Source: Epiperipatus broadwayi
Lineage: Eukaryota > Onychophora > Udeonychophora > Euonychophora > Peripatidae
Direction: 5' to 3'
Assembly (NCBI GenBank): GCA_028023455.1
Contig: JAQFVV010012508.1
Coordinates: 2,539,877 to 2,603,876, forward strand
DNA: 64,000 bases
In this document: positions 1 through 11,493 of the stretch, piece by piece
Layout of the letters: the number at the start of each line of letters is the position of its first letter
Numbering within the stretch: position 1 is the first letter of the stretch
Translations under genes and position numbers: made by a program
Notes under the pieces: model-generated
Seen by the model: the letters and a program-made list of their open reading frames with translations, nothing else
Told to the model about the DNA's origin: nothing
The model's database searches: none

Positions 1-46
1 GACTATCTTAATATAAAGCTGAGCACTGATAGTATATATGTGTGGT

Positions 47-114
47 GATGGTAATCTGGACTAACTGATGAGTGCTGGTTAAGCACAAAATACATATATT
101 GGTGATTATTTATC
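47..114 (+). ncRNA. Hammerhead-like motif, core broken (family F, unit 1)
   Basis: Same architecture as the copy 493 bp downstream. CTGATGA is at 65-71, stem II is GTGCT with AGCAC, and stem I is ACTAA 60-64 with TTGGT 99-103 plus the outer GGTAAT/ATTATT helix. The invariant GAAA reads AAAA here, which should abolish cleavage. The predicted site would be after A98, exactly 493 bp from the site in the second unit. Confidence 0.6.
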
Positions 115-539
115 TTTTCAACATATGTGTAATCAGGTGGGTCAGCAATATGAGATGGCAAGGAGAGTTGAGGTCATGCAAAAGTCTACATTATATATAT
201 ATATACAGGTTTAAGCCTAGATATATATTATATATATATATACAGGTTTAAGCCTAGATAGTGTATTAATTTACATATTGAAATATAGGGCATCAAAGGT
301 CTGCTGTATGTAAAAATGGATTATTCTCCAGTACATGAGGGGTCAGAGTGACTAAATATCAACATGGGTAGGATGATAACATTGTCACTAATATAGACTT
401 TGAACATTCCATCATCAGATTTTCAATGAAATGGAAAGCTGAAGAGTTGTGGGTTGGAGTAGTTTGAAGCCTGTCCATTAAAGTATGAAGATTGGCTATC
501 TTAATATAAAGCTGAACACTGATTGTATATATGTGTGGA

Positions 540-607
540 GATGGTAATGTGGACCAACTGATGAGTGCTGGTTTAGCACGAAATTCATATATTGGTGATT
601 ATTTATC
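540..607 (+). ncRNA. Hammerhead ribozyme, type I, intact core (family F)
   Basis: The core CTGATGA is at 558-564. Stem II is GTGCT 565-569 with AGCAC 575-579 around the loop GGTTT, and GAAA follows at 580-583. Stem I has an inner helix ACCAA 553-557 with TTGGT 592-596. After an internal loop (549-552 opposite 597) an outer helix pairs GGTAAT 543-548 with ATTATT 598-603, and GAT 540-542 pairs with ATC 605-607. Predicted cleavage is after A591. Stem III (583-590) is very short, two pairs at best, so activity may need a dimer or may be weak. Hammerheads of this layout are known in Penelope-like repeats and retrozymes. No activity can be shown from sequence. Confidence 0.7.
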
Positions 608-745
608 TTTTCAAAATGTGTGTGATCAGGTGGGTCAGCAATATGAGATGGCATGGAGAGTTGAAGGTCATGTGAAAGTCTTTGACTTCTGCATATATTA
701 CACACACATATATATATATATATGCAGGTTTAAGCCTGTATAATG

Positions 746-1024
746 TATCAAATAATAATATCTGGAATAGATGGACCTTTCCTTTTTATTTCAATTTCTT
801 CATGTAATGACAATTGGGGAAGTATAATTTTTTTATATACTCAACATTAAAACCCGTCATGATAAATATTTAAAATGATATTTATTATTTTGTTATATTT
901 TTCTGTAATAAATATTTATGTGTTACGTTATAAATGTTAATTACAAGAAAGAAAAAGTAATATTTTATTGCTCACCCTAAATGAAAACAAAAATTTATTT
1001 ACTCTGAAGAGAAACCAGAATAGA
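746..1024. other. AT-rich interval, nothing recognised
   Basis: Simple AT-rich sequence with no conserved protein signature, RNA fold or repeat relation that I could see. Confidence 0.4.
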
Positions 1025-1448
1025 TAATGATATTATGTTTAAAGAATTACTGATGCTGCCATAGGGAAAAATATGGGTGATTTATTTTGTAAATTATGTA
1101 AGGAAGGAATAGAAAATATTAGGCATCTGTTAATTGAATGTAAATGATTGAAACAGAAAGGGCGCATATAATGAAGTTATGGTAGAATAAATATGAAAAA
1201 AGTGATTATACAGAAAGTGGATTATTGGTTTTTATGCTGGGTTTGGTAAAAGATAAGGGGTATTTAGATATAAAGACCATAGAGATGACAAAGATTATAT
1301 TGTGGAAATGGGATGGACCAGAATATGGGAAAACATGGAGTCAGGAATGGAAAATAAAGTGGCTAACAGGTTCCTCTGGGTATAGTTGTTGAGAGAATCC
1401 TGACTTCGTTTAAGGAGAAGCCACAGTACATCACATCACATCACATGC
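1025..1448 (+). pseudogene. LINE-Z 3' end with CCHC zinc knuckle and CATCA tail
   Basis: In the plus frame a short peptide reads FCKLCKEG, then IRHLLIECK. This is the C-x2-C-x-H-x4-C knuckle found at the C-terminus of many LINE reverse transcriptases. The copy then runs through a degenerate coding tail and ends in repeated CACAT/CATCA units at about 1430-1448, the expected 3' tail of a LINE. Related copies lie at 25726-26032 (minus), 26455-27830 (plus) and 45833-46285 (minus). Stops and frame breaks make it dead. The clade is not certain (Jockey/CR1-like is possible). Confidence 0.65.
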
Positions 1449-2965
1449 ATTGATAAAAATGAATTTCAATGGAACTCAAATGACATTCACTGAATATGAT
1501 ATTTCTGGCACTGCCACAATTAGCAGCTTCTTTAAAGCATGACTTGAAATAATTATTTTTAAAAACAGTTTGATTAGCCATATTTACATAATAATTATGC
1601 AAATTATTGAATATATTGAAATTTTTTTATCATCTCCTCTTATACACTTTAATGCAAATTATTGAATGATTGTTATATTATTAATATCTTCAAGCACAAA
1701 TTTAATAAATTTTTTTTTGGGGGGTGTGCTGTAATGCTTATGGAACAGCTGCTACTGCTAGTATTACTATCATTGTTAACATCACATGATGTGATAATAG
1801 CAGAATATCTATATTGCATTCTTTTATTGATTATAAATTGACACTGAATTAAGGTTAAAAGTACCTTTGAAAATATCATTAATTTTGATGGCTATCCCCC
1901 CTCCAAATTCTATTATATAAATTTATATCAACATTTTACAAAATTATTACACTTTGAATTGTAAGTGTCAAATTAATTCAACCCACAACTTTGACAACAT
2001 CCACTTTAGATAAATATAGTAATGTCTATTATTAATCATTTACTAAACTAGAGATTATCTCTAGCACAGATATAAACTGTAAAACTCAATTAAAGATTAA
2101 TATATCTGATTTTTTAAAAATAAACCTACAAACACATGGAATTATTCACATTTCTTTTTCCCACATGTAATATTTTTATAAATATATTAAATAATTTCAA
2201 TATTACCACATATTCTTTTAAATTCCTAGAAATAAAGATGCAGTAAAAGACAAATGACCCCTATGATGCATTTTGTGGTATTATCTCTTTTAGCCATATG
2301 TTCAGCCCAACTCCACTTCTGTCTCTTAATTCTTTGTTTTTTATTGTATCTTTAATTATATGAATTTAAAAGAATTTGTGGTAATATTAAGGTTATTTAC
2401 TATATTTATAAAGACATTTTAAAAAATAGGTAGTTTTCGATTACACATACTATGACCACTAAGTGATGCTGCAGAACCACCAAGAAGCATGCAAGTGATA
2501 AATTTCTATACAAAATGGCTGAAATCAATGGAAAATTAAAATGCCTAACCTAACGGCCACAGTACACGTAAACGAAAACTACTGAAAAATAATATTGATG
2601 AAAAATATTTATTGGAATATTTTTTCAAAAATTTGCTCTTTTATAGTTTTGGTTCAAAAATCAATCCATGAGATTAAATCAATGTAATGAGATAATTGGT
2701 TAAGAGTAAAGTAAATACTATAATTAAAACAAAAATAGCAAAAGAATACATATAGTTGTGTTGAGGTAATTATAATATTTTTTGATACAGCAAACAAATA
2801 TTAATTAAAATCAACATTTTAAATACCACAGCAATCAAAAAGAGGTGCAGATCATACCCTGCTGATTAACCATGCAGCAAACCTATAAGTTAAAGGTAAA
2901 CAAACTTGTAATGTTAAGCTTACTGATCACAATAAAGTAATGAAACAAAACTGTTTATGCAATAA
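1449..2965. other. AT-rich interval, one short dispersed repeat
   Basis: No gene seen. Near 2028-2060 there is a worn copy of the J motif found elsewhere next to TCTAGTCTAATGAATGAC. At about 2462-2520 a segment containing AAGAAGCATGCAAG and GATAAATTTCTAT recurs at 32461-32530, marking an unnamed dispersed repeat. Confidence 0.4.
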
Positions 2966-2967
2966 TG

Positions 2968-3205
2968 AAAATTACATGATTACCATTTCTTATGCTTGCT
3001 CAAAACTGTTATTAAAACAGGCAAAACTCTCTATATGTATTGTCACTCACTGACAAAGGCCACAAGCCAAAAACTAGTCTGGGGATATTGAATGAGTAGG
3101 CATTAGATGGGAATTTTATGCATAAGCCTTCTGGCATCCATTGATTACTTTGGCTTGCACTGAGTGACAATACGTATAGAGAATTTTGCCTGTTTTATAT
3201 AATGA
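2968..3205 (+). repeat. Family D element, short copy with long terminal inverted repeats
   Basis: The left end (AAACAGGCAAAACTCTCT and neighbours, about 3018-3052) and right end (about 3164-3215) are near-perfect inverted complements of about 40 bp, with weaker complementarity beyond. The interior holds the D hammerhead region in worn form: CTGACAA, then GGCCACAAGCC, then AAAAACTAGTC at about 3048-3085. Other copies share the segment GCATCCATTGATTAC and the end GTGATCATGTGATG. It has no coding capacity. Confidence 0.7.
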
Positions 3206-3635
3206 ATCTTTGTAAATGTTGATTAATACAGATTAGTTCAAGTTTTCTTTATTGCCTTTATATCGTTTTTTCAGACCTAATAAGTTTACATGTATATATA
3301 ATTTTTAACTTGGGCATTATTTTTGAAATCAATAATTTAATAAGACAATGTGTGTGATGTGACTTGATGAAAAGAAGCTTCATTAATCTCAAACCATAAT
3401 AAAAGTTGTGAACATTATAAGATATACTTTAATAATGACTTTGTATTTAATTTAAAAAAATCTATTATAAATTCTGTAGTCGCATATTGCCTGTAATTTT
3501 GATTTTAAAAAGTATATTTGTACATATAATAAATTCTGAATGCCCAAACAACGAAAACCATTCTCATTAAAACTAATTTTTTAAAGAACTTTAGTTTCTG
3601 ATTCTAAAATTCGTAAATAGATATAACTTTATAAA

Positions 3636-3862
3636 TGCAATTATTCACTATTTTGAACAGTTTTTAGCAAAAACCTTTTATTGTACTTATATGCATACTT
3701 AATCTTATGTTTCAACTGTCCTGCAGTCTTCCTCAGAGCCACTTTATAAAAAATGAAAATAAAGTGGCTCTGAAGAAAACTGCAGGACAATCGAAATGTA
3801 AGATTGTGTATGTATATAGGTGCAATAAAAGGGTTTTCCTAAAAAGTATTCAAAGTAGTGGA
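3636..3862. repeat. Family G foldback element
   Basis: Arms at about 3648-3747 and 3759-3860 are inverted complements around a 12-bp spacer. Each arm contains the motif CTGAAGAA, hairpin, GAAA in worn form (3770-3797 on plus; the mirror image at about 3709-3737). A close relative with better preserved arms lies at 23351-23590. No stem I like that of families F or D could be drawn. Confidence 0.7.
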
Positions 3863-4840
3863 TACTTGCATTTATATAAGATATTACAGCAAAATAAAGG
3901 AACTGTGAATTTGATATTGTTTCTGTAGATATAACTTTCTTTGACCTTATTACTAAAGTTGCTTTAGACAGTAAATTCAAAATATTTATTTTATAAAAAG
4001 TTAATAACTAGTTTAACTTTTTAATTTTATTTATATAAACTAAACTATAATTTAATAATTGACCGAATTTGAAATTCATTGAAGGAGCACATAATTTTTC
4101 AAGCAATATATATATTAAAAAAATGATACCCAACCTTCTGACGAATCAATTGCAAATGTTTACAATTTTTTAATCACATAATTTATTTTTTCATTCTTTG
4201 ATTTAAAATTTATTGTCCTATTACAAAAAATTAAAATAATTTCTAAAGCCTTCTGGAAATTAGAAGCCCAGGCATTAAAACGAGTCAGCTGTTAAGATCT
4301 AGTTCAGCGATGTTTTTAATATAAAGTAAATTAAACGGCAACTAAACGCAGAAAAACAAAGACCAAGGATTGGAAATATATAGATTACATCAATTCAATT
4401 ATTATCCCTTGATTTCACATTTATATAAAATTGATTATAATTAAGGTTATATTTCTTGAAAGATAAATGTAAAGTTATCGATCGAAAAAAAAAAAACGGT
4501 AAAGAAATATAAAATGTTTGCCTTCAAATAAATATTTATTCCTTTTAAATGTAAAATTCATATTTTTTTAGAGGAACGCATTTTTTTAAAAATTTATATC
4601 ATTATACATTAATTTATAGAACTTGGATTACTCCATTTTTATTTGAAAGAGATCTTTAGTATCTTCAGTCAAAAGTTTGTTTCGATCATCAGACCAATCA
4701 TTCATTAAAGAAAAAACGAATTCAGTTGGAGTTGTTGATCCGGAAAAGCTTAAATACCAACTTCTCAAAGTTTTGACATTCACTCCCATTTGTTGCAACC
4801 ATTTGAATACCTCAACCCATAAATAAATAATACTGAAATA
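3863..4840. other. AT-rich interval, nothing recognised
   Basis: No coding signature, structured RNA or clear repeat was seen in this stretch. Confidence 0.35.
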
Positions 4841-5104
4841 ATTAGAGGGGATTTAAACCCAGACTTTCAAGCTCCCTTCAGTCACCCACTCCATCTCATA
4901 CAACCGATATACTTGACAACATACATGCGAAAAAGATAAATGATCTCCAACGTATGCAATTTGTGCTAAACCAGCACTTATCAGTTGGTCCGGATCATAT
5001 TACCCTTTTCACATGTATGTGTTTATGTATATCGATTGTATGAGATGGAGTGGGTGACTAAAGGCAGCTTGAAAATCAGGGTTCAATTCCCCTTTAATTA
5101 CATC
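4841..5104. repeat. Family F foldback, short form
   Basis: Left arm about 4845-4945 and right arm about 5010-5100 are inverted complements. The outer ends carry a tRNA T-arm-like sequence reading GGGTTCAATTCCCC outward on each side. A hammerhead remnant lies on the minus strand at about 4945-5010: CTGATAA, GTGCT/AGCAC hairpin, then CAAA. Two core bases are lost, so it should be inactive. The right end runs directly into an ATC microsatellite and the RTE tail that follows. Confidence 0.7.
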
Positions 5105-5129
5105 TAGCTTAAATATATATATATTATTA

Positions 5130-5660
5130 TCATCATCATCATCAGCGTTATCAATCCACTGCAGGATGGTCTCTCCAAGTTCAATCCATCTTCTCTGATC
5201 TTTATCTTCTCTTCTCCACATCACCCTGCACACTTTCTTATTTCATCCATCCATCTCAATGTGGTCTCTTTCTGGGTCTTTTACAATCTCTTGGAATCCA
5301 GTTTAAGATTTCAATTGTCCATCTATTATCATATCTTCTAGCAATATGTCCAGCCCAACTCCACTTGTCTTTTAATTTTTTTAATGAGGTCAGTAACACC
5401 TGTTTGTTCTCTTACCCATATAGTGCATTTTCGATCTCTTCTTGTTACTCCCATCATGCATCTCTCCATACATCTTTGTGTGGTCTGAAGTCTCTGTACT
5501 GCTCTTTTATTAAGTGGCCAAGTCTCCGATCCATAAGTAAGAACTGGTAAAACTCAATTATTAAAAACCTTTCTTTTCAAATACATAGGCATATTTCCTT
5601 TTAGTATCAAGTTATTTCTACCAAAAGAACTCCAACCAAATTTAATTCTATGATTACTAT
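5130..5660 (-). pseudogene. RTE-type LINE 3' end, inverted
   Basis: Translated on minus, the segment gives the C-terminal signature of an RTE-type reverse transcriptase: GSETW, an MERCM...RDRK stretch, DNRWTIEILNWIPRDC, and a final WRREDKDQRRWIELGETILQW. The tail is a GAT trinucleotide repeat (5128-5143 read as ATC on plus), as expected at an RTE 3' end. Frameshifts break the frame several times. Sister copies end at 18034, 45168 and 58580. Confidence 0.75.
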
Positions 5661-5930
5661 ACTTGTATTTAAATATTGAAATAACTTGATAATATTACAT
5701 TTTTCTCTTTATTGCTTGTTTTACTTAATTTTAATCTCGTATAATATAATTTTTATAAATAAAACCTCATCAAACAGTTTGTATATGGTAATTTAACAAA
5801 TTTTGTAGATACTTCAACAATATCCGGCTACTTAAACTCAAAATCCCAATCTAATTGTAGCTAAGAAAATTACTCTGTCCTTCAAGATTGTTACTCCACC
5901 ATCCAAATAAATATATTTTAACAGAAATGA
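5661..5930. other. AT-rich interval, nothing recognised
   Basis: No recognisable feature. Confidence 0.3.
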
Positions 5931-6022
5931 ATATATAGAGGATTTGAACTCAGACTTTCACATGATCCTCAACTATCCATGCTATCTCATATTGCTGACA
6001 CACTTATAATTGATCTTTTTAA
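5931..6022 (-). repeat. Family F fragment, single end
   Basis: The segment from GAGGATTTGAACTCAGAC through CTATCTCATATTGCTGACAC matches the outer end of family F (compare 63055 and 20355). The inverted partner arm is absent, so this is a truncated copy. Confidence 0.6.
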
Positions 6023-7970
6023 ATATTTTGTCTAGATAAAATTGCTTCATGTACTTTTATTTTTCCTATACAGTATTATTTTTTCTTCAAATGAAATATA
6101 TCTATAATCTCAAACCCAAATAACTTCATATTTCATCAGTTTTCGTTATCACTTGCATTGTTTTTAGCAGTTTTAATTCATGTAAAATAAATTTAATCTC
6201 AACCATTTATGACTGAATAACTTTAAGTATTTCCCATTTCTTGATTTTGCCACTGGATATGGTAACCTTTGCATCTAAGATTGGTGCAATCCTATTCACA
6301 GCTATCTTTGATGAGTACTCTTAATTTTACTAATTAAACAGGCATCATGTGATGTTTAGTAATTTTACTAATATCAATAATGGACTTCATTTTTCTTCAA
6401 AATTTTTATTTTTTTAAATAAATATATATATTTTAAATATAATTTTTTTTATATAGCTTTTCTCTGTGCGTGCACATATGCATTTACATTAATCGAGATA
6501 AAATTCGCTACTATCATTACAATATAGATTTCTATGGATAGGAAATACCATTTAAATCTAGAAAGAAAAGAAATAATTAGATTTACTACTTTTAATTGAG
6601 ATGTATATAAGTGAATGATTAATATTATGTCTTTCCAATAAACAAACCAACAACAATAACAACAAAACTTCAAATGCAACGGACCTTATAATTAATATTG
6701 CATGACTTTGTTCCTTCAATAAAATAAATACTGTAATCAATTTCAAACATTATATATTAAGAAATTGGCTCAGAATTTTAGCAATGTTTAAAAAATTTTT
6801 TCTGATAAATTAAATATTTAATTTTCAAACTATTAATTGCATATTTCTTTAACCAACGTATTTGTCTAATAATATGTACATTTATTTAACGCACATGCGT
6901 AAGCTTGTGGTTAAGATCTGTAGAGGTCCCTACCTTCGCAATTTCAACCGCACACGCTTTAGGTTTATTGCCTTAGTAAATATTAATAATATATATTTTA
7001 ATTTGTAAAAACATACAAATCAATACTGGTTTGTAATATATTAAATAAATATAAAAATATTATAATAAAATGCACAGCAGGTGTTAAATATTTCAATAAG
7101 ACTTTCCAACAACTTCTTACAAAGACATAGAGAAAGAAGTCTTCATAGGCTGATAAGATTTGAACTTTTTCTTTCATTGTTTTACTATCTAGATAAGAAT
7201 AAATTACCTACCAATATTAGATGGGTAGCCATGATGGCTATGAGCTGATTACCTGAAAGAAAAATTCTAAACATATTGGGAGAAAAAGTTTGCTTGGCTT
7301 GAAATTGAACATGTATTTTTAAAACATATATACATCAAAAGACATTTTTTTAAAGATAGATACCATCATTATCAGCTTCTTAGCTGACTATGTAATTGTA
7401 TATATTTATAAAGTAAATAGTGGCAAAAAATTTAACTGCATGAATATGTAAACCAATGCTTGAACCATAAATATGACCACATATATCATATAATAGTACT
7501 TACACCTCATGAGACTGTCTATTTACTTTTTGTGCAGTATAATTTTTTTATTAATTTTTTTTAACATTTTGAATAAGTCTAGCTCTCCATTAAATTATAT
7601 ATCTTTAGCTATATCTTTCTATCCAAAGTAATTGATATTACATTTTTTTTGGGACTGTTTTTGAGATAATCTTTGTAATGTAAATAGGGTCTCCTTCTTT
7701 CATGAAAATGGTGCTCAATTTTATTATAAAATATATTTTAGGAAGCCTGTAACTATCTATTTCATATGCTCATTCCAAAAATGTGTGTCCTTCTATTTAT
7801 AGATTTAATATCAGCACATGTGGAAAGCTGAAGAACAAACTTATTGGTTATATTTCTAGTATATTATTAGGCATTCCTTAAATGAAATATTTTCCTATAT
7901 TATGAATAGTATATTACTTTAATATAATAACTTATGGTAAAATAACAATTCTGCATATTACTATTTAAAT
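6023..7970. other. AT-rich interval with one short dispersed repeat
   Basis: No gene seen. At 6885-6955 a higher-GC segment containing CGTAAGCTTGTG and TAGAGGTCCCTAC recurs in inverted orientation at about 29635-29700, so it is a dispersed repeat of unknown type. Confidence 0.4.
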
Positions 7971-7986
7971 AAACTAGTTATATCAT

Positions 7987-8154
7987 CTATGTTCTTTATT
8001 ACTTTTTACAATGCTTTTTTACAACCCACTATTGACAGTTTTGATTGCCCCAGCAATCTTTTTCAAAACTTCTACTTATATTTGGAAATATATGCAATAT
8101 GAAAAATCGTTAATAGTGGGTTGTAAAAAAGCATTGTAAAAAGTAATAAAGAAC
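7987..8154. repeat. Family H foldback with target-site duplication
   Basis: Arms 7991-8034 and 8110-8154 are almost perfect inverted complements. The flanks ACTAGTTATATCAT (7973-7986) and ACTAGTTTATATCAT (8153-8167) differ by one inserted base and look like a target-site duplication of about 14 bp. The interior contains a worn minus-strand version of CTGAAGAAG, hairpin, GAAAC; the related copy at 20978-21006 keeps a 6-bp stem GATTGC/GCAATC. Confidence 0.65.
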
Positions 8155-8424
8155 TAGTTTATATCATTATATATACTCACCTTTAACTTGTTAAATGCTT
8201 GAGAAGCAATTTGTGGTCTGGGCTACATCTCAACAATCAAAATGCTTTTTTATTTTTAAAAAACTACTGATCATATTTAAATTGATTAACATCCTCATTC
8301 TGTTAACCCATTAAGCAAAAGTTGTTGAAAATTTTGTTTCATCATTAACTGCTAAAGCACTGCAATACTTTGAACATTAATTAGTAAACTAAATTCCTTG
8401 CAGATTGCATTCAAATCCATAAAA

Positions 8425-9372
8425 ACATTAAGAATAAGTAGATCATTATTTGATTTGGTAAAAATAACATAAAAAGCTTCTTGTAAGAATATTAAGAATA
8501 AATAGATCATTATTTGATTTGATAGGAATAACATAAAAAACATCTTGGAAGAATATTAAGAATAAATAGATCATTATTTGATTTGGTAAGAATAACATAA
8601 AAAAGCATCTTGGAAGAATATTAAGAATAAGTAGATCATTATTTGATTTGGTAAGAATAACATAAAAAAGCATCTTGGAAGATCATTAAGAATAAGTAGA
8701 TCATTATTTGATTTGGTAAGAATAACATAAAAAAGCATCTTGGAAGAATATTAAGAATAAGTAGATCATTATTTGATTTGGTAAGAATAACATAAAAAAG
8801 AATCTTGGAAGTTCATTAAGAATAAGTAGATCATTATTTGATTTGGTAAGAATAACATAAAAAAGAATCTTGGAAGATCATTAAGAATAAGTAGATCATT
8901 ATTTGATTTGGTAAGAATAACATAAAAAGCATCTTGGAAAAACATTAAGAAAAAGTAGATCATTATTTGATTTGGTAAGAATAACATAAAAAAGCTTCTT
9001 GTAAGAATATTAAGAATAAATAGATCATTATTTGATTTGGTAAGAATAACATAAAAAAGCATCTTGGAAGAATAAGTAGATCATTAGTTGATTTGGTAAG
9101 AATAACATAAAAAAACATCTTAGAAGAACATTAAAAATAAATAGATCATTATTTGATTTGGTAAGAATAACATAAAAAAGCTTCTTGTAAGAACATTAAG
9201 AATAAGTAGATCATTATTTGATTTGGTAAGAATAACATTAAAAAAATTCTTGTAAGAACATTAAAAATAAATAGATCATTATTTGATTTGGTAAGAATAA
9301 CATAAAAAAGAATCTTGGAAGATCATTAAGAATAATCATTATTTAATTTGGTTAGAATAACATAAAAAAAGC
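8425..9372. repeat. 65-bp minisatellite, about 15 units
   Basis: The anchor GATCATTATTTGATTTGG recurs at 8441, 8505, 8569, 8634, 8699, 8764, 8829, 8894, 8958, 9023, 9079, 9144, 9209 and 9274, with a last partial unit near 9335. Spacing is 64-65 bp except one 56-bp unit with a 9-bp deletion. Open frames on the minus strand here exist only because the repeat lacks stops in some phases. Confidence 0.9.
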
Positions 9373-10920
9373 ACTTTGTAATTTAGGAACCCCCAAAAAT
9401 AGATTCTTATTTTAACTTTCAATCAGTTTGAATTAAAAACTTTACTATGAAATTTATATCATATTTTGATGTCCGTTCTAATAAATCTAACTATAAAAAT
9501 GGAAAATAAATTGAAATTAATGCACATTTATGTTCAACATCTTTTTTTTCAATTGCCTTAGATTTTACACATTAGTAACAATATTTCCTATATGGGCAAT
9601 TAAATATTTTCAGTGATCCCATATACTTGATTGATTCAAATTGCTTGACCAAAATCAATAAAAACAATATACATATCACATCTTTGACATTGTTATATTT
9701 TTGATTTGCTTGACAACCTCACAATTGGAAGTAGCGTTCAATAAAATTTGAATTAATGGATACAAATTGCATTATTTCTATTTCACAACAATTATTCATT
9801 TTTTAAATCTTCTCTGCTTTTATAAATTGAAACAAATAAAACATTTTAAAGATAAAATGACGCAACTTCATAGATCCATATACTGCTAAAAACTTCTAAT
9901 AATTTGGGAAGTCAGCATATCATCATATTTTAAATCTTCTTCATAGTCTCATTATATATGCAGTCTTTCTGTTTTGGATATTGAAAAGAATTGGTTAATC
10001 CCATAAGGTTGCTATTTCTGACAAACTGATAGAAGATATACGTAATTAAATGCAACTGTTCAAATTTTTGTATCATTATTCATAAAGTGATCAAAGTGCG
10101 CCCTCTATCTGTTCAAAATAGCAACATTATCTAATAAAATAGTTTATATAAACTTAATAGTATAATATAATTTTTCAGTTAATATATTATTCTTAACATG
10201 TTGAAAAAAGATTTAAAATGATCATAATTAGCAAATGACTTCATTTTCTTTGCAAGTTTAATTCACTAATTTTAGAACTAACATTTTAATTAATTAAAAA
10301 ATGCAATGGGTTAATAAGATTCACAAATCTTAATATATATACACACACAAATACATTAATATATATAATATAAATGTAATATAAGCTGCATAAAGAAATT
10401 TGCTGTTTCTGAAAGAGGACCCTTTGATTGCTCTTTGAGGCTGAACAGAAAAAATTCCTATTGTCCACTTCATATGTCCTTTATTCATGAACAATGAATG
10501 GCTGCTCACCAACATGCATCAGCCAGCATAGTAGAGTTGTTGGTTTTATACTCTTTTTATGATATTTTGTTAGTTGTTGATTCTTTATCTTATTGTTTAA
10601 GAGGTTTCACATTCAGTTTATTATTCTATCAAGTAAAATATGACATTTTCCCCCTCCAAATTAAGTCATTAATAATATTAGGCCATGTGAGAGAAATATT
10701 GATGATTCTTCTTTTTAGTAAAACTAAGACAGATTTATTCACATCCACAATTTTTTTTTAATTTTATATCGTTTTTTTCATAATAAACTTGAAAATTCAA
10801 CTTAACATTCCAGTGTTTAATCATTTTTGATATTTAAAATAAAATAATATGTAAAAAAAAAGTTTTTTAAAATAATATTTTTATGTAAACAGTATTAGCA
10901 GACTAAAAAATAGAAAATAA
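9373..10920. other. AT-rich interval, nothing recognised
   Basis: Small open frames are present but show no family signature, and their composition is that of the surrounding AT-rich DNA. Confidence 0.35.
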
Positions 10921-10921
10921 C

Positions 10922-11178
10922 TGAACCTTGGTTAATTTGCCATTGTTGAAAAATATTAGAGATCTTACAAATTTAGATTTATTATAAAACAGTTGGAAAT
11001 TGCAGGAATGGTGTCATTTCAAAAAATCATTTGAGGTTCAAATATATCATAAAATTCAAAGAGGCCTCAAATGCTTTTATGAAATGACAATATTCCTGCA
11101 ATTTCCAACTCTTTTATAACAAGACTAGAATTTTAAGATCTCTGATATTTTTCAAGAATAACAAATTAACTGAGATTA
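10922..11178. repeat. Foldback repeat, about 110-bp arms
   Basis: The left arm (AAATATTAGAGATCTTA ... CAGTTGGAAATTGCAGG) and right arm (CCTGCAATTTCCAACTC ... AGATCTCTGATATTT) are inverted complements with a small central spacer. It has no coding capacity and no hammerhead core that I can see. Its family is not recognised. Confidence 0.65.
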
Positions 11179-11379
11179 AGTTGTATTTAGATGTTGAACT
11201 ATTTTCATAATCTAATATGAGTATTGAATGTCTTTAGAAAAATTTAATTTTATTTAAATATTCCAAATACATTCAACTGTTAGTAATAGCACACAGGTTA
11301 GTATATTCACAATATTTTGAGAGGTATTATTCTCCTCTCTTCTTCAGGTGTTGCTGGCATGAACAGTGACAGTACTAGC

Positions 11380-11452
11380 ATGGGAAATGAACCTGGACTC
11401 TTTGATTCTTGAGTATTGAATTTTAAGGTAATGCTCTAACCAATTGAGACAT
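11380..11452 (-). other. tRNA-like segment inside PLE family A
   Basis: Minus strand: TGTCTCAATTGGTTAGAGC resembles a tRNA D-arm with A box (11452-11434), and GGTTCATTTCC resembles a B box (11393-11383). Better preserved copies read TAGCTCAGTTGGTAGAGC (12459-12440) and GGTTCAATTCCC elsewhere. It lies between the endonuclease stop and the terminal repeat. It may serve as an internal Pol III promoter, or be a captured SINE head. That role is inference. Confidence 0.6.
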
Positions 11453-11493
11453 TCTTCCAAAGGCAATAGTCAGTAGAAATTTCATATACTTAT

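Larger units (their letters stand above)
1..745 (+). repeat. Family F repeat, two head-to-tail units (period 493 bp)
   Basis: The sequence starting at 1 (GACTATCTTAATATAAAGC) recurs at 494 with few changes, so the period is 493 bp. Each unit holds a hammerhead-like motif, a segment ending near a tRNA T-arm-like stretch, and a short AT dinucleotide run with AGGTTTAAGCCT. The stretch between the motif copies matches one arm of the large palindrome at 30482-31550. The first unit is cut by the window edge, so the array may continue upstream. Head-to-tail copies with one ribozyme each are the form expected of retrozyme-type elements. That reading is inference. Confidence 0.75.

Noticed and set aside
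2968-3205. DNA-transposon MITE
   Set aside because: Long terminal inverted repeats suggest this, but sister D copies have 12-18 bp duplications of variable length and carry hammerhead motifs, which fit a retroelement better.
8446-9062. Open frames on minus with repeated LCYFYQIK-like peptides
   Set aside because: They are translations of the 65-bp minisatellite; phase shifts between units and there is no start or splice context.
8425-9372. CRISPR-like array
   Set aside because: Whole units are repeated without unique spacers, in a eukaryotic setting; this is a minisatellite.
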